Assembly (NCBI GenBank): GCA_039090855.1
Contig: CM077034.1
Coordinates: 229,899,005 to 229,963,004 of the forward strand
Direction of reading: 5' to 3'
DNA: 64,000 bases
DNA from: Macrothele yani
Lineage: Eukaryota > Arthropoda > Arachnida > Araneae > Macrothelidae
This document shows, piece after piece, positions 12,404-24,195 of this stretch. Numbering within the stretch: position 1 is the first letter of the stretch; every line of letters begins with the position of its first letter. The position numbers were made by a program, and so were the translations under genes. The notes beneath the pieces were generated by a model. That model saw only the letters and a list, made by a program, of their open reading frames with translations. It searched no databases and was not told the DNA's origin.

Positions 12404-13116
12404 CCACGTCAGACGGTTTGAGAAGTTCTGTTCTACGCAGCAGTGAAAAATTAAAAAGTTACCTGCGAAAAGAATCAGGACGTAAAGTGGAATATGGCAA
12501 CGTTGTACTTCAGAGAAATGAGGACGCAGCGTGTTATTAGAATTCAATTTCTCATTTAATGGAATCCCAGGTAGTTCGTTTCATGCTCTACTTACGAAGC
12601 TCGCGGGAACGCCTGCAAATTCTTGCGAAAAATCCAGCAAAGCTTTAACTGCGTCTAATAAAGACACACTGAAAATAAACTCCATTCTCCTCATTAACAT
12701 TTACAGAAGGAAATACTTAATCCACTTAGTGTGTTCGTGACCTTTTGGAAAACGTTGGATAATGACTCGTGGAGAAATACCAATTTTTTTTTTGCAATTA
12801 CTATCTCGCCTGTTTTAATAAAAAGAAATGCGTCTTGATTTATAATTTCCTATTCTTTTGTCTTTAATGAGAGAACTGAAATTCTGTAAGATCTTTACTT
12901 TGCGTCTTACGAATGGTATTTGCCACAACAGAGGCAGATTCAAGTTTGAAAAAGTCCATTGGAAAGAAGGAATTCCAAAATCTTAGGGGAACTTCTAGAA
13001 AATTGAAAGGCAACAGGGATATTATGCTTACTAACAGGCCTTGATGTGTGATAATATTGCTGCCAGCTAAGAATAAACTCTGTACGATACGACCACAGAA
13101 AAACAAACAAACAAAA
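12067..13116. other. Non-repetitive DNA, nothing recognised
   Basis: About 1 kb of AT-rich sequence with a poly-A run near 12373-12402 and several shorter A or T runs. Reading frames of up to 87 residues are present on both strands, but none has a recognisable domain or repeats elsewhere. I see no gene, tRNA or element end here. Confidence 0.5.
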
Positions 13117-16100
13117 AAACTACAAATTTTGAAGATGACAATCCGATTTTTGGCGTAAATGTGACAAGGATGGTCAGTCAGATAATATCCGAAAACTTGA
13201 AAATTTTTATCGTCCTGGAGCGGGACTCGAACCCGCGTCTCTCGGAAACCGCCCAGGTATGCTAACCACTACACCACCCAGAACAACAAGTTTCAAGTTT
13301 CCGATTAATTTGAATATAACCATCACAGGATTCGCTAGTCGAAGCAACCGGCATTCATGTTTAGCGAATCTGGAGGTTAAGAATCTTATCCCGTGTTTGC
13401 CCGGAGAAGCAGATAAATCATGAAAGAAATACGGGATTACGCCATATAATACAAATTTTGAAGATGACAATCCGATTTTTGGCGTAAATGTGACAAGGAT
13501 GGTCAGTCAGATAATATCCGAAAACTTGAAAATTTTTATCGTCCTGGAACGGGACTCGAACCCGCGTCTCTCGGAAACCGCCCAGGTATGCTAACCACTA
13601 CACCACCCAGAACGACCAAGTTTCAAGTTTCCGATCAATTTGAATATAACCATCACAGGATTCGCTAGTCGAAGCAACCGGCATTCATGTTTAGCGAATC
13701 TGGAGGATAAGAATCTTATCCCGTGTTTGCCCGGAGAAGCAGATAAATCATGAAAGAAATACGGGATTACGCCATATAATACAAATTTTGAAGATGACAA
13801 TCCGATTTTTGGCGTAAATGTAACAAGGATGACAAATCAGGTAACATCCGAGAACTTGAAAATTTTCATCGTCCTGAAGCGGGACTCGAACCCGCGTCTC
13901 CCAGAAAACGCCCGGGTATGCTAACCACTACACCACCCAGAACGACCAAGTTTCAAGTTTCCGATCAATTTGAATATAACCATCACAGGATTCGCTAGTC
14001 GAAGCAACCGGCATTCATGTTTAGCGAATCTGGAGGTTAAGAATCTTATCCAGTGTTTGCCCGGAGAAGCAGATAAATCATGAAAGAAATACGGGATTAC
14101 GCCATATAATACAAATTTTGAAGATGACAATCCGATTTTTGGCGTAAATGTAACAAGGATGACAAATCAGGTAACATCCGAGAACTTGAAAATTTTCATC
14201 GTCCTGAAGCGGGACTCGAACCCGCGTCTCCCAGAAAACGCCCGGGTATGCTAACCACTACACCACCCAGAACGACCAAAATTCAAGTTTCCGATCAATT
14301 TGAATATAACCATCAGAGAATTCGCTAGTCGAAGCAACCGGCATTCATGTTTAGCGAATCTGGAGGTTAAGAATCTTATCCAGTGTTTGCCCGGAGAAGC
14401 AGATAAATCATGAAAGAAATACGGGATTACGCCATATAATACAAATTTTGAAGATGACAATCCGATTTTTGGCGTAAATGTGACAAGGATGGTCAGTCAG
14501 ATAATATCCGAAAACTTGAAAATTTTTATCGTCCTGGAACGGGACTCGAACCCGCGTCTCTCGGAAACCGCCCAGGTATGCTAACCACTACACCACCCAG
14601 AACAACAAGTTTCAAGTTTCCGATCAATTTGAATATAACCATCACAGGATTCGCTAGTCGAAGCAACCGGCATTCATGTTTAGCGAATCTGGAGGTTAAG
14701 AATCTTATCCAGTGTTTGCCCGGAGAAGCAGATAAATCATGAAAGAAATACGGGATTACGCCATATAATACAAATTTTGAAGATGACAATCCGATTTTTG
14801 GCGTAAATGTGACAAGGATGGTCAGTCAGATAATATCCGAAAACTTGAAAATTTTTATCGTCCTGGAACGGGACTCGAACCCGCGTCTCTCGGAAACCGC
14901 CCAGGTATGCTAACCACTACACCACCCAGAACAACAAGTTTCAAGTTTCCGATCAATTTGAATATAACCATCACAGGATTCGCTAGTCGAAGCAACCGGC
15001 ATTCATGTTTAGCGAATCTGGAGGTTAAGAATCTTATCCCGTGTTTGCCCGGAGAAGCAGATAAATCATGAAAGAAATACGGGATTACGCCATATAATAC
15101 AAATTTTGAAGATGACAATCCGATTTTTGGCGTAAATGTAACAAGGATGGCAAATCAGGTAACATCCGAAAACTTGAAAATTTTCATCGTCCTGAAGCGG
15201 GACTCGAACCAGCGTCTCCCAGAAAACGCCCGGGCATGCTAACCACTACACCACCCAGTACGACCAAGTTTCAAGTTTCCGATCAATTTGAATATAACCA
15301 TCACAGGATTCGCTAGTCGAAGCAACCGGCATTCATGTTTAGCGAATCTGGAGGTTAAGAATCTTATCCCGTGTTTGCCCGGAGAAGCAGATAAATCATG
15401 AAAGAAATACGGGATTACGCCATATAATACAAATTTTGAAGATGACAATCCGATTTTTGGCGTAAATGTAACAAGGATGGCAAATCAGGTAACATCCGAA
15501 AACTTGAAAATTTTCATCGTCCTGGAGTGGGACTCGAACCCGCGTCTCCCAGAAAACGCCCGGGTATGCTAACCACTACACCACCCAGAACGACCAAGTT
15601 TCAAGTTTCCGATCAATTTGAATATAACCATCACAGGATTCGCTAGTCGAAGCAACCGGCATTCATGTTTAGCGAATCTGGAGGTTAAGAATCTTATCCA
15701 GTGTTTGCCCGGAGAAGCAGATAAATCATGAAAGAAATACGGGATTACGCCATATAATACAAATTTTGAAGATGACAATCCGATTTTTTGGCGTAAATGT
15801 GACAAGGATGGTCAGTCAGATAATATCCGAAAACTTGAAAATTTTTATCGTCCTGGAACGGGACTCGAACCCGCGTCTCTCGGAAACCGCCCAGGTATGC
15901 TAACCACTACACCACCCAGAACAACAAGTTTCAAGTTTCCGATCAATTTGAATATAACCATCACAGGATTCGCTAGTCGAAGCAACCGGCATTCATGTTT
16001 AGCGAATCTGGAGGTTAAGAATCTTATCCCGTGTTTGCCCGGAGAAGCAGATAAATCATGAAAGAAATACGGGATTACGCCATATAATACAAATTTTGAA

Positions 16101-16850
16101 GATGACAATCCGATTTTTGGCGTAAATGTGACAAGGATGGTCAGTCAGATAATATCCGAAAACTTGAAAATTTTTATCGTCCTGGAACGGGACTCGAACC
16201 CGCGTCTCTCGGAAACCGCCCAGGTATGCTAACCACTACACCACCCAGAACAACAAGTTTCAAGTTTCCGATCAATTTGAATATAACCATCACAGGATTC
16301 GCTAGTCGAAGCAACCGGCATTCATGTTTAGCGAATCTGGAGGTTAAGAATCTTATCCCGTGTTTGCCCGGAGAAGCAGATAAATCATGAAAGAAATACG
16401 GGATTACGTCATATAATACAAATTTGGAAGATGACAATCCGATTTTTGGCGTAAATGTGACAAGGACGGTCAGTCAGATAACATCCGAAAACTTGAAAAT
16501 TTTCATCGTCCTGAAGAGGTACTCGAACCCGCGTCTCCCAGATAGCGCCCGGGTATGCTAACCACTACACCACCCAGAACGACCAAGTTTCGAAAATTTT
16601 CATCGTCCTGAAGAGGTACTCGAACCCGCGTCTCCCAGATAGCGCCCGGGTATGCTAACCACTACACCACCCAGAACGACCAAGTTTCAAGTTTCCGATC
16701 AATTTGAATATAACCATCACAGGATTCGCTAGTCGAAGCAACCGGCATTCATGTTTAGCGAATCTGGAGGTTAAGAATCTCATCCCGTGTTTGCCCGGAG
16801 AAGCAGATAAATCACGAAAAAAATACGGGATTACTCCACATACGTCATGT
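13117..16850 (-). repeat. ~330-bp satellite with a tRNA-like module in each unit, 12 modules
   Basis: tRNA-like modules on the minus strand start (plus coordinate) at about 13212, 13541, 13871, 14201, 14531, 14860, 15189, 15519, 15850, 16179, 16508 and 16605. Spacing is 329-331 bp except the last two, 97 bp apart. In each module the B box GGTTCGAGTCC, a T arm and a 7-bp acceptor stem (GTTCTGG with CCAGGAC) can be drawn. The anticodon loop lacks a normal U33, so I do not assign an amino acid. Between modules lies a conserved spacer that encodes accidental frames of 69-87 residues. Two module subtypes, CTCTCGGAAACC and CTCCCAGAAAAC, are interspersed. A tRNA-derived SINE that became a satellite is the likeliest origin. 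Confidence 0.9.
13212..13284 (-). other. tRNA-like module, first representative copy
   Basis: On the minus strand this reads GTTCTGGGTGGTGTAGTGG (acceptor and D arm, A-box-like) followed by a degenerate anticodon arm and GCGGGTTCGAGTCCCGC (perfect T stem and B box), then CCAGGAC closing the acceptor. It has the layout of a tRNA with no CCA and no intron. The weak anticodon arm and its repetition in a satellite argue for a SINE-type promoter head instead of a working tRNA gene. Confidence 0.7.
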
Positions 16851-16899
16851 CGTTTCCGTTTACAGCCCCCCCCCACAGCTCCACAGTTGCATAACGCCA

Positions 16900-17260
16900 G
16901 CTGTCTCTAATTCAATTGCTCTCCAGTGTATACGTTGTAGGATGGGATACTCAATACTTGCTAAAACAAAACCGTAATGATATTAAAAATCAATCATGTT
17001 TCCTCGAGTAATGTTCAGACCTGCTAATAGATGGCGCTGCCTGTGCATTGATGACGTCAATACACAAACAAATCTTAGATTGCCTAACTGTGGTTATGTT
17101 TTAGCTAGTATTAAGTATCCCATGCTATAACTTAAAGTTAGTTTTATCGATGTGCAAATGTTCATCTTTGGGAACACATTAATTGCAAAGAAAATATGTA
17201 AAGAGGTTTTACCATTGGAAACAGAAAGCAGAGATTTTAGGGGGAACGGCCTTAAGACGC
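16900..17260. mobile_element. Stray Tc1 end followed by a diverged relative of the TTAA MITE
   Basis: At 16900-16928 a segment ending CTCCAGTGTA matches the 3' end of the Tc1 fragment at 46925-47371 (TCTCTAATTCAATTGCTC is shared). From about 16935 to 17260 the DNA matches parts of the foldback MITE at 39542-39980: a TGACGTCA core, an ATCTTTGGGAACACA segment and a CATTGGAAA segment occur in the same order. Similarity is moderate and the ends are not preserved. A C-run lies at 16866-16874. Confidence 0.6.
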
Positions 17261-17288
17261 CACTGGTCCTAATGGCAAACATCCGCCC

Positions 17289-17397
17289 CGAAGACGCAGT
17301 GGCCTAAGCGATGGCTTCTGACCATTCGTTTGTGGTGGGTCCGGGTTCGAATCCCGGTGAGGCATGGATGTTTGTGTTTGTCTTATGGCACTGGCAT
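17289..17397 (+). mobile_element. SINE1 fragment (head plus start of body)
   Basis: A GACGCAGTGGCCTAAGCG A-box region and a perfect B box GGTTCGAATCC are followed by the body start GCATGGATG, and the match is lost after about 17397. It is a 3'-truncated copy of the SINE at 60849-61070, with no poly-A tail or target duplication visible. Confidence 0.8.
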
Positions 17398-17516
17398 CTC
17401 AATATGCTACTTGTCCAACACTGGTTACCTGTGTACATTGTTTATTTGGCATATTGTAAAACCCTGTTTTAATGTATACTCGTTCACAGTGTGTTACATG
17501 ATCAACACTGGCTATA

Positions 17517-18813
17517 CACAGTGCGTCAAAGAATTTTTAAGACTGGCGCTTGATTTCAGCCCACGGTGGCGCCACCAGTGTAATCGCGAATGCGTTATAA
17601 ACCGTGACCATCTGCTTGCTTTCTGCCAAAAGTACTGCGCAGTTGTTAAAGTAACTCAAACGAAACGGCCGTTCATTAGAGAATTCAAATTTTTTTCACG
17701 TTCGATTATTAAGATGGAACAAAGGGCTGTTATTAAATTTAACGCAAAACTTGGTAAAAGTGCCTACGTACCAAATGATGAAACAAGTTTACGGTGAGTT
17801 TTGTTTAAGTAGATCAAATGTTTTCCTGTGGCACAAACGTTTTTTGGACGCTAGAAGATGATAAGCATACCGGAAGACCAAGTTCATCTAGGACACCTGA
17901 GATTATTGAAAAAGTGCGTGATTTCGTGGCAAACAATCGATGTGCGTCACTAAGAATGATGGAAGAGTCTTTAAACATCAACAAAGAAACGATTCGAACC
18001 ATCCTGCATGAAGATTTGGGCAAAACAAAAGTCTGTGCTAAATTTGTTCCACACACGTTAACCAATGAACAAAAATCAAGGAGAAGTGCACATTGCAGAG
18101 ACATCATTTCAGCCGCTGAAAATGATCCAAACTTCTTAAAATCGATTGTTACAGGTGATGAAACATGGTGCTTTCAATATTATCCTAAAACAAAGCGACA
18201 AAGTGCGGAATGGAAGTCAAAAAACTCGCCACAAGCCAAACAAACAAGAAAAGTTCCATCGAAAATCAAAACAATGCTCATTACATTCTTCGATAGTAAG
18301 GGTATTATCTACAAAGAATTTGTTTCAAGTGGACAAACAATTACTGGTGAGTTTTATTTAAATGTTTTGAGGCGTTTGATGGGCAGAATTCGTCGCATTC
18401 GTCCAGGATATCGAGATGTAAACAGTTGGTGTTTGTTGCACGATAATGCACCCAGTCACACCTCACTTCTTGTTCGTAGATTTTTGGCGACAAATAACGT
18501 CTCTGTGTTGAATCATCCATCGTATTCGCCTGATTTAGCACCCTGCGACTTTTCTTTGTTCCCAAAACTTAAAATGACGTTAAAAGGGTGTTATTTTGAT
18601 GATATTTCGACCATACAAAGAGCTTCGACGCGTGCTTTGAAGGCAATTCCGCAAAGTGAACTGGAACAAGCATTCGAATCATTATTAAATCGCTGTAACA
18701 AGTGTGTTGAAGCCGGAGGGACTGATTTTGAATAACAAACCAAAACAAATTATAATTTCTTGTTTCTATTTCATTTTACAGACCCAGTCTTAAAAATTCT
18801 TTGCCACACTGTG
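17517..18813 (+). mobile_element. mariner transposon 1, ~1.3 kb with both ends
   Basis: The left end starts CACAGTGCGTCAAAGAATTT after TA (17515-17516). The right end is the inverted match with a few mismatches (CACAGTGTGGCAAAG when reversed), followed by CA where TA would be expected. The inverted repeats extend about 29 bp. The 1297-bp length is normal for mariner. The decayed right TA and frameshifted transposase suggest a modestly old insertion. Confidence 0.93.
17714..18735 (+). pseudogene. mariner transposase, N-terminal part frameshifted
   Basis: The start is the ATG at 17714 (MEQRAVIKFNAKLGKSA), followed by a change of frame near 17765 into YQMMKQVYGEFCLSRS, then another near 17855 into the long frame that runs to 18735 without interruption. 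The long frame has the second HTH (EIIEKVRDFV to RTILHEDLG) and the catalytic motifs: Asp in VTGDETWCF, Asp in LLHDNAPSHTS and Asp in YSPDLAPCDF (DD34D). The C-terminal region is full length. Catalytic residues are intact, so at least two indels in the DNA-binding region are the main lesions. A mariner (not Tc1) assignment is secure; I do not name a subfamily. Confidence 0.93.
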
Positions 18814-19325
18814 CATCTGTGTAAATTGATCATTTGGCATGCTGGCAACCAGAGATGGAAACGGGTCACGGGTCAACGGGTCGGGTCAAGGTGTTTCTGA
18901 CCCGATTTCGACCCGGTTTTATTCCCGTTGTATTTTTGAAAAGAAAAAAAATATATGTCAAAGAAAAATGCGCGTTGTGGAATTCTGTAGTCGGTTCTGG
19001 TGCCCACGGAGTGAATAATGATTTGCCATGCAAAAATATTGTCGTCTCTTTCTTAAAACTACGAAGATTTCCACCGACCGACGTCAGAAAAGACACCGAC
19101 AGCATATCGTAAAAAGATACTTCCTTTGCGTTCTTTTACAGTGCGATTGTCCAGGGCAAGGTACCGGTCAACGCCATTCGCCTGCTTCTCAGCTGATTCA
19201 CTCTCTCCCTGCGAAGTTCATTGTATGACCAAAAGTTACTTTTTATGTCACATCTTTTACATTGAGCATTCAGAGGTTTTCGATTGATGTGCTAATGTCA
19301 TGTCGACATTAACTCCTTAATATGG

Positions 19326-19622
19326 ATGGATTTAATATTAAGGAGGTTGAGAAAGGCGTCGAGGCCAACAAGTACGTGCTTGTTCAAAACCACAAGGGGG
19401 AAGTGTGAATGCTCGAAATTGCTTCGTCTCATTAAGGAACAGGTGAATGATTCTGTGTTGTTTGGTCTTGCTTGTTGTTCAAAATGTGGAAAGTGTATAA
19501 TTACAAAGAAAGATGTCGACGGTGTAATAAAAGATCATGGAACCAAAAATCTAACGGACAATATGAAAGTATGCGCATCTCCATCAAAGCTTGGAAAGAG
19601 TGAACAATCTAAATACACTTAA
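19326..19622 (+). pseudogene. Possible BED-type zinc finger fragment of a hAT transposase
   Basis: A 98-residue frame contains CCSKCGKCIITKKDVDG, then KDHGTKNLTDNMKVC. The spacing of Cys-x2-Cys and a later HGTKNL...C segment resembles BED-type fingers at the N-terminus of hAT transposases, where NM in place of HM would remove the usual second ligand. It stops in a poly-A stretch and no RNase H fold follows. A ~30-bp sequence containing AAAAGTTACTTTTTATGTCA occurs at both 19226-19257 and 19757-19787, bracketing this fragment. The identity is tentative. Confidence 0.4.
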
Positions 19623-19775
19623 AAAAAAATAGACGTGTTTAATGGTAAATAATGATTCCCATTTGTAATATACTCCATGGCCACGATCATAGTCAGCCAT
19701 TACTTCTGCATAAAGCAAAATGGTGGCACTAAAATTTAGCAAGTAACCAAATTTTATTACCAAAAGTTACTTTTT

Positions 19776-20093
19776 ATGTCACATCTTTATGTGGGTTCTA
19801 CCAAAAGAAATTTGGATTTGAGATTAAATGAACACAGATATGATCTAAAAATGAATCACCAAAGCACCTCTTTTGCAAGAACCATAAGTGCTGGAAATTC
19901 CATCCCAGACTGGGACAACGCTAAAATCATAAACACACCTAACTCTGTTTATTCCTTGTTATTTGCAGAAAGCCTCTATATTTCGGCTTATAATACAAGT
20001 TGCTGTAATGACTATTATCCTTATGTTTTACCTGAACCTTGGAGCAATCTTGTTGGGAAGGACAGCACAATAGCAATTGCTTCTGTTAAGTGA
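19776..20093 (+). pseudogene. GIY-YIG endonuclease domain of a truncated Penelope-like element
   Basis: The frame begins with LYVGSTKRNLDLRLNEHRYD, the GIY-YIG core with its conserved Tyr, Gly, Arg and His. It goes on through IPDWDNAKI and LLFAESLYI (with the conserved Glu), and ends PEPWSNLVG and a short tail. In Penelope-like retroelements this domain follows the reverse transcriptase and nicks the target. No RT is present upstream, so the copy is 5'-truncated and only its last ~100 codons remain. The domain itself looks unbroken. The last codons lie in the first unit of the 134-bp tandem repeat that follows. Confidence 0.8.
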
Positions 20094-21000
20094 TCATTGG
20101 CTAACTATGCCTTTTTTTGATTGTCTTGTTATCTGGTATATCATGTGACATTGACATTACCTTTCCCATGATGCATCTACTCCACGTACTTAAGACCAGC
20201 ACAATAGCAATTGCTTCTGTTAAGTGATCATTGGCTAACTATGCCTTTTTTTGATTGTCTTGTTATCTGGTATATCATGTGACATTGACATTACCTTTCC
20301 CATGATGCATCTACTCCACGTACTTAAGACCAGCACAATAGCAATTGCTTCTGTTAAGTGATCATTGGCTAACTATGCCTTTTTTGATTGTCTTGTTATC
20401 TGGTATATCATGTGACATTGACATTACCTTTCCCATGATGAATCTACTCCACGTACTTAAGACCAGCACAATAGCAATTGCTTCTGTTAAGTGATCATTG
20501 GCTAACTATGCCTTTTTTTGATTGTCTTGTTATCTGGTATATCATGTGACATTGACATTACCTTTCCCATGATGCATCTACTCCACGTACTTAAGACCAG
20601 CACAATAGCAATTGCTTCTGTTAAGTGATCATTGGCTAACTATGCCTTTTTTTGATTGTCTTGTTATCTGGTATATCATGTGACATTGACATTACCTTTC
20701 CCATGATGCATCTACTCCACGTACTTAAGACCAGCACAATAGCAATTGCTTCTGTTAAGTGATCATTGGCTAACTATGCCTTTTTTTGATTGTCTTGTTA
20801 TCTGGTATATCATGTGACATTGACATTACCTTTCCCATGATGCATCTACTCCACGTACTTAAGACCAGCACAATAGCAATTGCTTCTGTTAAGTGATCAT
20901 TGGCTAACTATGCCTTTTTTTGATTGTCTTGTTATCTGGTATATCATGTGACATTGACATTACCTTTCCCATGATGCATCTACTCCACGCGTACTTAAGA
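20064..21000 (+). repeat. 134-bp tandem repeat, seven copies, in the Penelope-like 3' end
   Basis: Units start at 20064, 20198, 20332, 20465, 20599, 20733 and 20867. Each runs from AGCACAATAGCAATTGCTTC to CTCCACGTACTTAAGACC, and copies are nearly identical (one lacks a T, one has an extra CG). The first unit overlaps the end of the GIY-YIG frame, so the 3' end of the coding region and part of the 3' UTR were amplified together. Confidence 0.95.
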
Positions 21001-21019
21001 CCAGCATGTAGCCACATGG

Positions 21020-21076
21020 TGAAATTACATCTGATGAAGGTGTCAATGTGACACCGAAAGTGCTCATGTGTTTTTA
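21020..21076 (+). ncRNA. Hammerhead-ribozyme-like motif of the Penelope-like element
   Basis: CTGATGA (21031-21037) is followed by a perfect 6-bp hairpin GGTGTC/GACACC (21039-21044 with 21050-21055, 5-base loop), GAAA (21056-21059), and CTC (21063-21065) as a possible cleavage triplet. ACAT (21027-21030) pairs with ATGT (21066-21069) as stem I. Penelope-like elements are known to carry minimal type I hammerheads with a tiny stem III. Here an extra A sits between CTGATGA and stem II, and stem III would be a single G-C pair plus A-U with a 2-base loop. Activity is therefore doubtful; it may need a dimer or be decayed. Confidence 0.55.
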
Positions 21077-21246
21077 AACTGTATATAGATTTCAATTTTT
21101 AGCTGAATAAATATCATCGTGCAACAAGACGGATTTCTTTTAATATTATTAAAAAAGGATTTCAGTTTTTAAATATCAAGCAGTTATTGGGATGAATACA
21201 TATATTACGTCATTAGCCTCTTTGATAAAAGAATTAATTTTCCTTT

Positions 21247-21460
21247 TTTTGATTGGAGGTTTAACGACCACCGTGAGCAACTCAAATGGGCTATAAGCAG
21301 TCGCCCGTCCCTAATTTTGGGTCACTGGTGCCAGGGAAGGGAGAGAGCCAGTGCCGTAAGACAAACACAACATCCATGCCTGACCGGGATTCGAACCCAG
21401 ACCCCTTACGGACGAATGAACAGAGGCCAACGCCTTAGACCACTGCGCCACCGGGGCGGC
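21247..21460 (-). mobile_element. SINE1 copy, reverse strand, with target duplication
   Basis: The minus strand has the head GCCGCCCCGGTGGCGCAGTG, a B box (GGTTCGAATCC) and the single-copy body ending in TTAAACCTCCAATC plus a short A run. TAATTTTCCTTT flanks both sides (21235-21246 and 21461-21472). It is about 214 bp and close to full length, so it is a useful reference for the unexpanded SINE. Confidence 0.93.
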
Positions 21461-21472
21461 TAATTTTCCTTT

Positions 21473-23349
21473 CAAAGTAATTAAATATCTACACTGGAAT
21501 AATAACATATCTACCAAAGTAATTGAGAATGTACTAATTTCTCAGGTGTTTTAGAATTTCAAGAATTTGCAGCAACAATTTGGACTTCAATTACCACGTT
21601 AATATACTATTAGACAGTTTTCTAGAGAACAAAATTCCTACTTCTTTCATCAAAAGAACTTTAAGAAAAATTATTCTGAATAATAGAGTAAGGTTGGCAG
21701 ATCTGCTTTAATTTTCTACGCAGTTAATAATATGATTCTGACCAATGAAAGCCGTTTGGAAGTTGGCTAGAGGATGCCTATTAACCACAAAAAGGAACCT
21801 TAGTGCTATGAATAAGAAGGTCCTATTAAAAATAAAAAAATAAATAATATAGACAAAATCACAAAAAAAAAAAAAAGCCTAAAAATCTGTTTATAAAAGA
21901 AAATAAAAATAAATATAAAAGAAAACTAGTTATTCACTCACTAGAATAGCTATACTAAAAATAGCAAAACTAACATTAAAATTAATAGGATTCTGAATAG
22001 AAGCTCACTGAGGTGATTAAATACATGCAAAGATGATTAAATACACTACTTGTGTATTTCATAATATTTCTCATGTATTCTGGAGAGTTAATTTTGCTCT
22101 TTCTGATCAAACAGGTCCACAATCTTAATTATAATTTTTTTCTCTAGTTAAAATCTCCGCGAGTAGGATTTTTCAGTGTGTGGAGGCCTTCAGCCCCACC
22201 CACACTGCCCCGCAGCGACTAGACAGTGGCAGGGGTGTTTGGAAGTTTGGGTTAAAAGGTCGGCCATGTTTCCTCAAGAAAGGAGGAAGTTCAGTTGCAT
22301 AAGAGGTAAACTCTCTTCATTGTCTTTGGGTTTTAGGTTTTCCAAGTTCAATGTTTGAACTTCTTGTACTTTTTCTTTTTTTTGCTTTCAGCATTTAGGC
22401 ACTAGTAAGTCTATTAACTTTTTTGCGGATTTTAACTCTTTCTTTTCTTGGTAACTTTGCGCGTTTTTTAGGGAACTAAGGCCAAGCAGCCGGCCGTTTC
22501 ATTGTTCTTGTAATTTGCGCTGTGTTTCAAAGTAGTTAAGTTCTTAATAACTACTTAATTATGCACTTAAAGCACTTCTGAAATACTTTGTACATATTGC
22601 AACTAATTGTTTATGTCATATAACCTTCACAAAGCATTTCTTTAGTTAATTATTGTCTTTATTTTATTCTCGTTTTTGTGTTGTCAGAAGTTGTGGAGTA
22701 GGGGTTTTTATAATCCAGTTTTCTTTCAAGAATCTGTGCTTTAGAAAAAAAATAATATTTCCTTTTTTATTGCAATGTAAAGAATTTGTAATGCTTTTGT
22801 ATTGCTATTCAGGTTTAAATTCTCTCTCAGGCGAACTTGGTAATTTGTTATTGCTGAACATTCTTTCTGATTTATTATGTCACTCTTACAACTTGAGTTT
22901 TCTATAATCATCTTCTTTCTGTTTAATAGTAACAGATGAAGAGCATGGGTCGGGCCAGGAAAGTTATGGATGCAAGCTAAATTTTTAACTAAAGCTTGGT
23001 CATGCAACTCTGCGGAGGTCATGACATATATAAATATATATTTTTAAAGTATATATTTTTTAAAATTTTTTTGGTGGGCTTATTACTTGCATCCATGACT
23101 TTGCAGAAACCCATTTCCAAATAGGTCTTTGTGGAAGTGAGAAAATGCAGAGTTTTTGCTGGTCTTTGATAAAGCCAAGGCTCAGTATTCTCGACACTTT
23201 CTACATTCAGTTGTTTTATTTTTTTCTCTTTTTTACTCACACCGGTCAATACATAACCTTTTCTATGTTGCACTTGGTATGAGTCAAAAATTTTTTTTGC
23301 TTCAGTCTCTTAATAGAAAGTTTATATGTACATATATATATATATATAT
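21473..23349. other. AT-rich DNA, no gene recognised
   Basis: About 1.9 kb, possibly the interior of the hAT-like element or older host DNA. It contains A-rich runs near 21820-21910, a GC-richer patch at 22175-22270, and a 17-base near-inverted pair around GTTATGGATGCAAG (about 22960) and CTTGCATCCATGAC (about 23080). An ATATATAT tract lies just before the RTE fragment. No frame here has a recognisable domain. Confidence 0.45.
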
Positions 23350-24195
23350 TTAAAAATGAACTTTCAGAAGACAAAAGTGATGTACAATGCTTTTACAAGA
23401 AATGAAGATTTATCGATTGATGGAGAAAAGCTGGAGATAACAGACACGTACGTTTATCTTGGACAGCAGATATCAAGTGAGGGTCACATTGATGAAGAAA
23501 TTAATCGGCGTACAAAACTTGCCTGGAGAGCTTTTGGAAGAAACAGCATAATTTTCAAGAGCAATATGCCATTATGTCTTAAAGGAAAAGTGTTTGATCA
23601 ATGCATCCTTCCAGTGCTTACGTATGGTGCAGAGACGTGGACCTTAACTAAAAGAGACATACAAAGGCTGCAGACAACTCAAAGCAGCATGGAGAGATGC
23701 ATGCTTGGTGTAACCAGGAGAGATAAGAAGAGGAACTCGTGGATCAGAAAAGTGTTTGATCAATGCATCCTTCCAGTGCTTACGTATGGTGCAGAGACGT
23801 GGACCTTAACTAAAAGAGACATACAAAGGCTGCAGACAACTCAAAGCAGCATGGACAGGTGCATGCTTGGTGTAACCAGGAGAGATAAGAAGAGGAACTC
23901 GTGGATCCGAAAAATGACATGAGTGGAAGACATCATGATCAGAGTTAAATCCCTGAAATGGCAATGGGCTGGACATACTGCCAGAAGGACAGACACAGCC
24001 GAAAATTTAGATTGGATTCCAAGGGACAGGAAAAGACCCAGAAGAAGACCACATGGAAGATGGGTGGATGAAATTCGAAAGTATGCGGGAGTGACATGGA
24101 GGAGACTGGCACAAGACAGACCGTTGTGGAGGAAACTTGGGGAGACCTTCGTCTAGCAGTGGATTGATAATGGTTGACAATGATGATGATGATAA
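23350..24195 (+). pseudogene. RTE-like 3' fragment (RTE copy 2) with a 162-bp in-frame duplication
   Basis: It starts inside the RT domain at MNFQKTKVMYNAFTRNEDLS and continues to the C-terminus (WQWAGHTARRT, GRWVDEIRKYAGVTW, LGETF), then a GAT-type 3' repeat. The segment from VFDQCILPVLTYGAETW to RDKKRNSWIRK occurs twice, at 23590-23751 and 23752-23913, a duplication of exactly 54 codons. A TGA at about 23920 and a short deletion near 23995 break the frame. It is 5'-truncated, as is usual for non-LTR elements. Confidence 0.9.

Noticed and set aside
13207..16437. Repeated 69-87-residue minus-strand frames (MSSSKFVLYGVIPYFF)
   Set aside because: They read through the spacer and the tRNA-like module of a satellite, vary in length with small indels, and have no start or end logic of their own.
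17094..17282. 62-residue minus-strand frame as a small gene
   Set aside because: It lies in the diverged MITE relative and has no recognisable signal.
22955..23100. microRNA-like hairpin from the TGGATGCAAG inverted pair
   Set aside because: The arms are only about 17 bases and are separated by over 100 AT-rich bases, too weak for a precursor.
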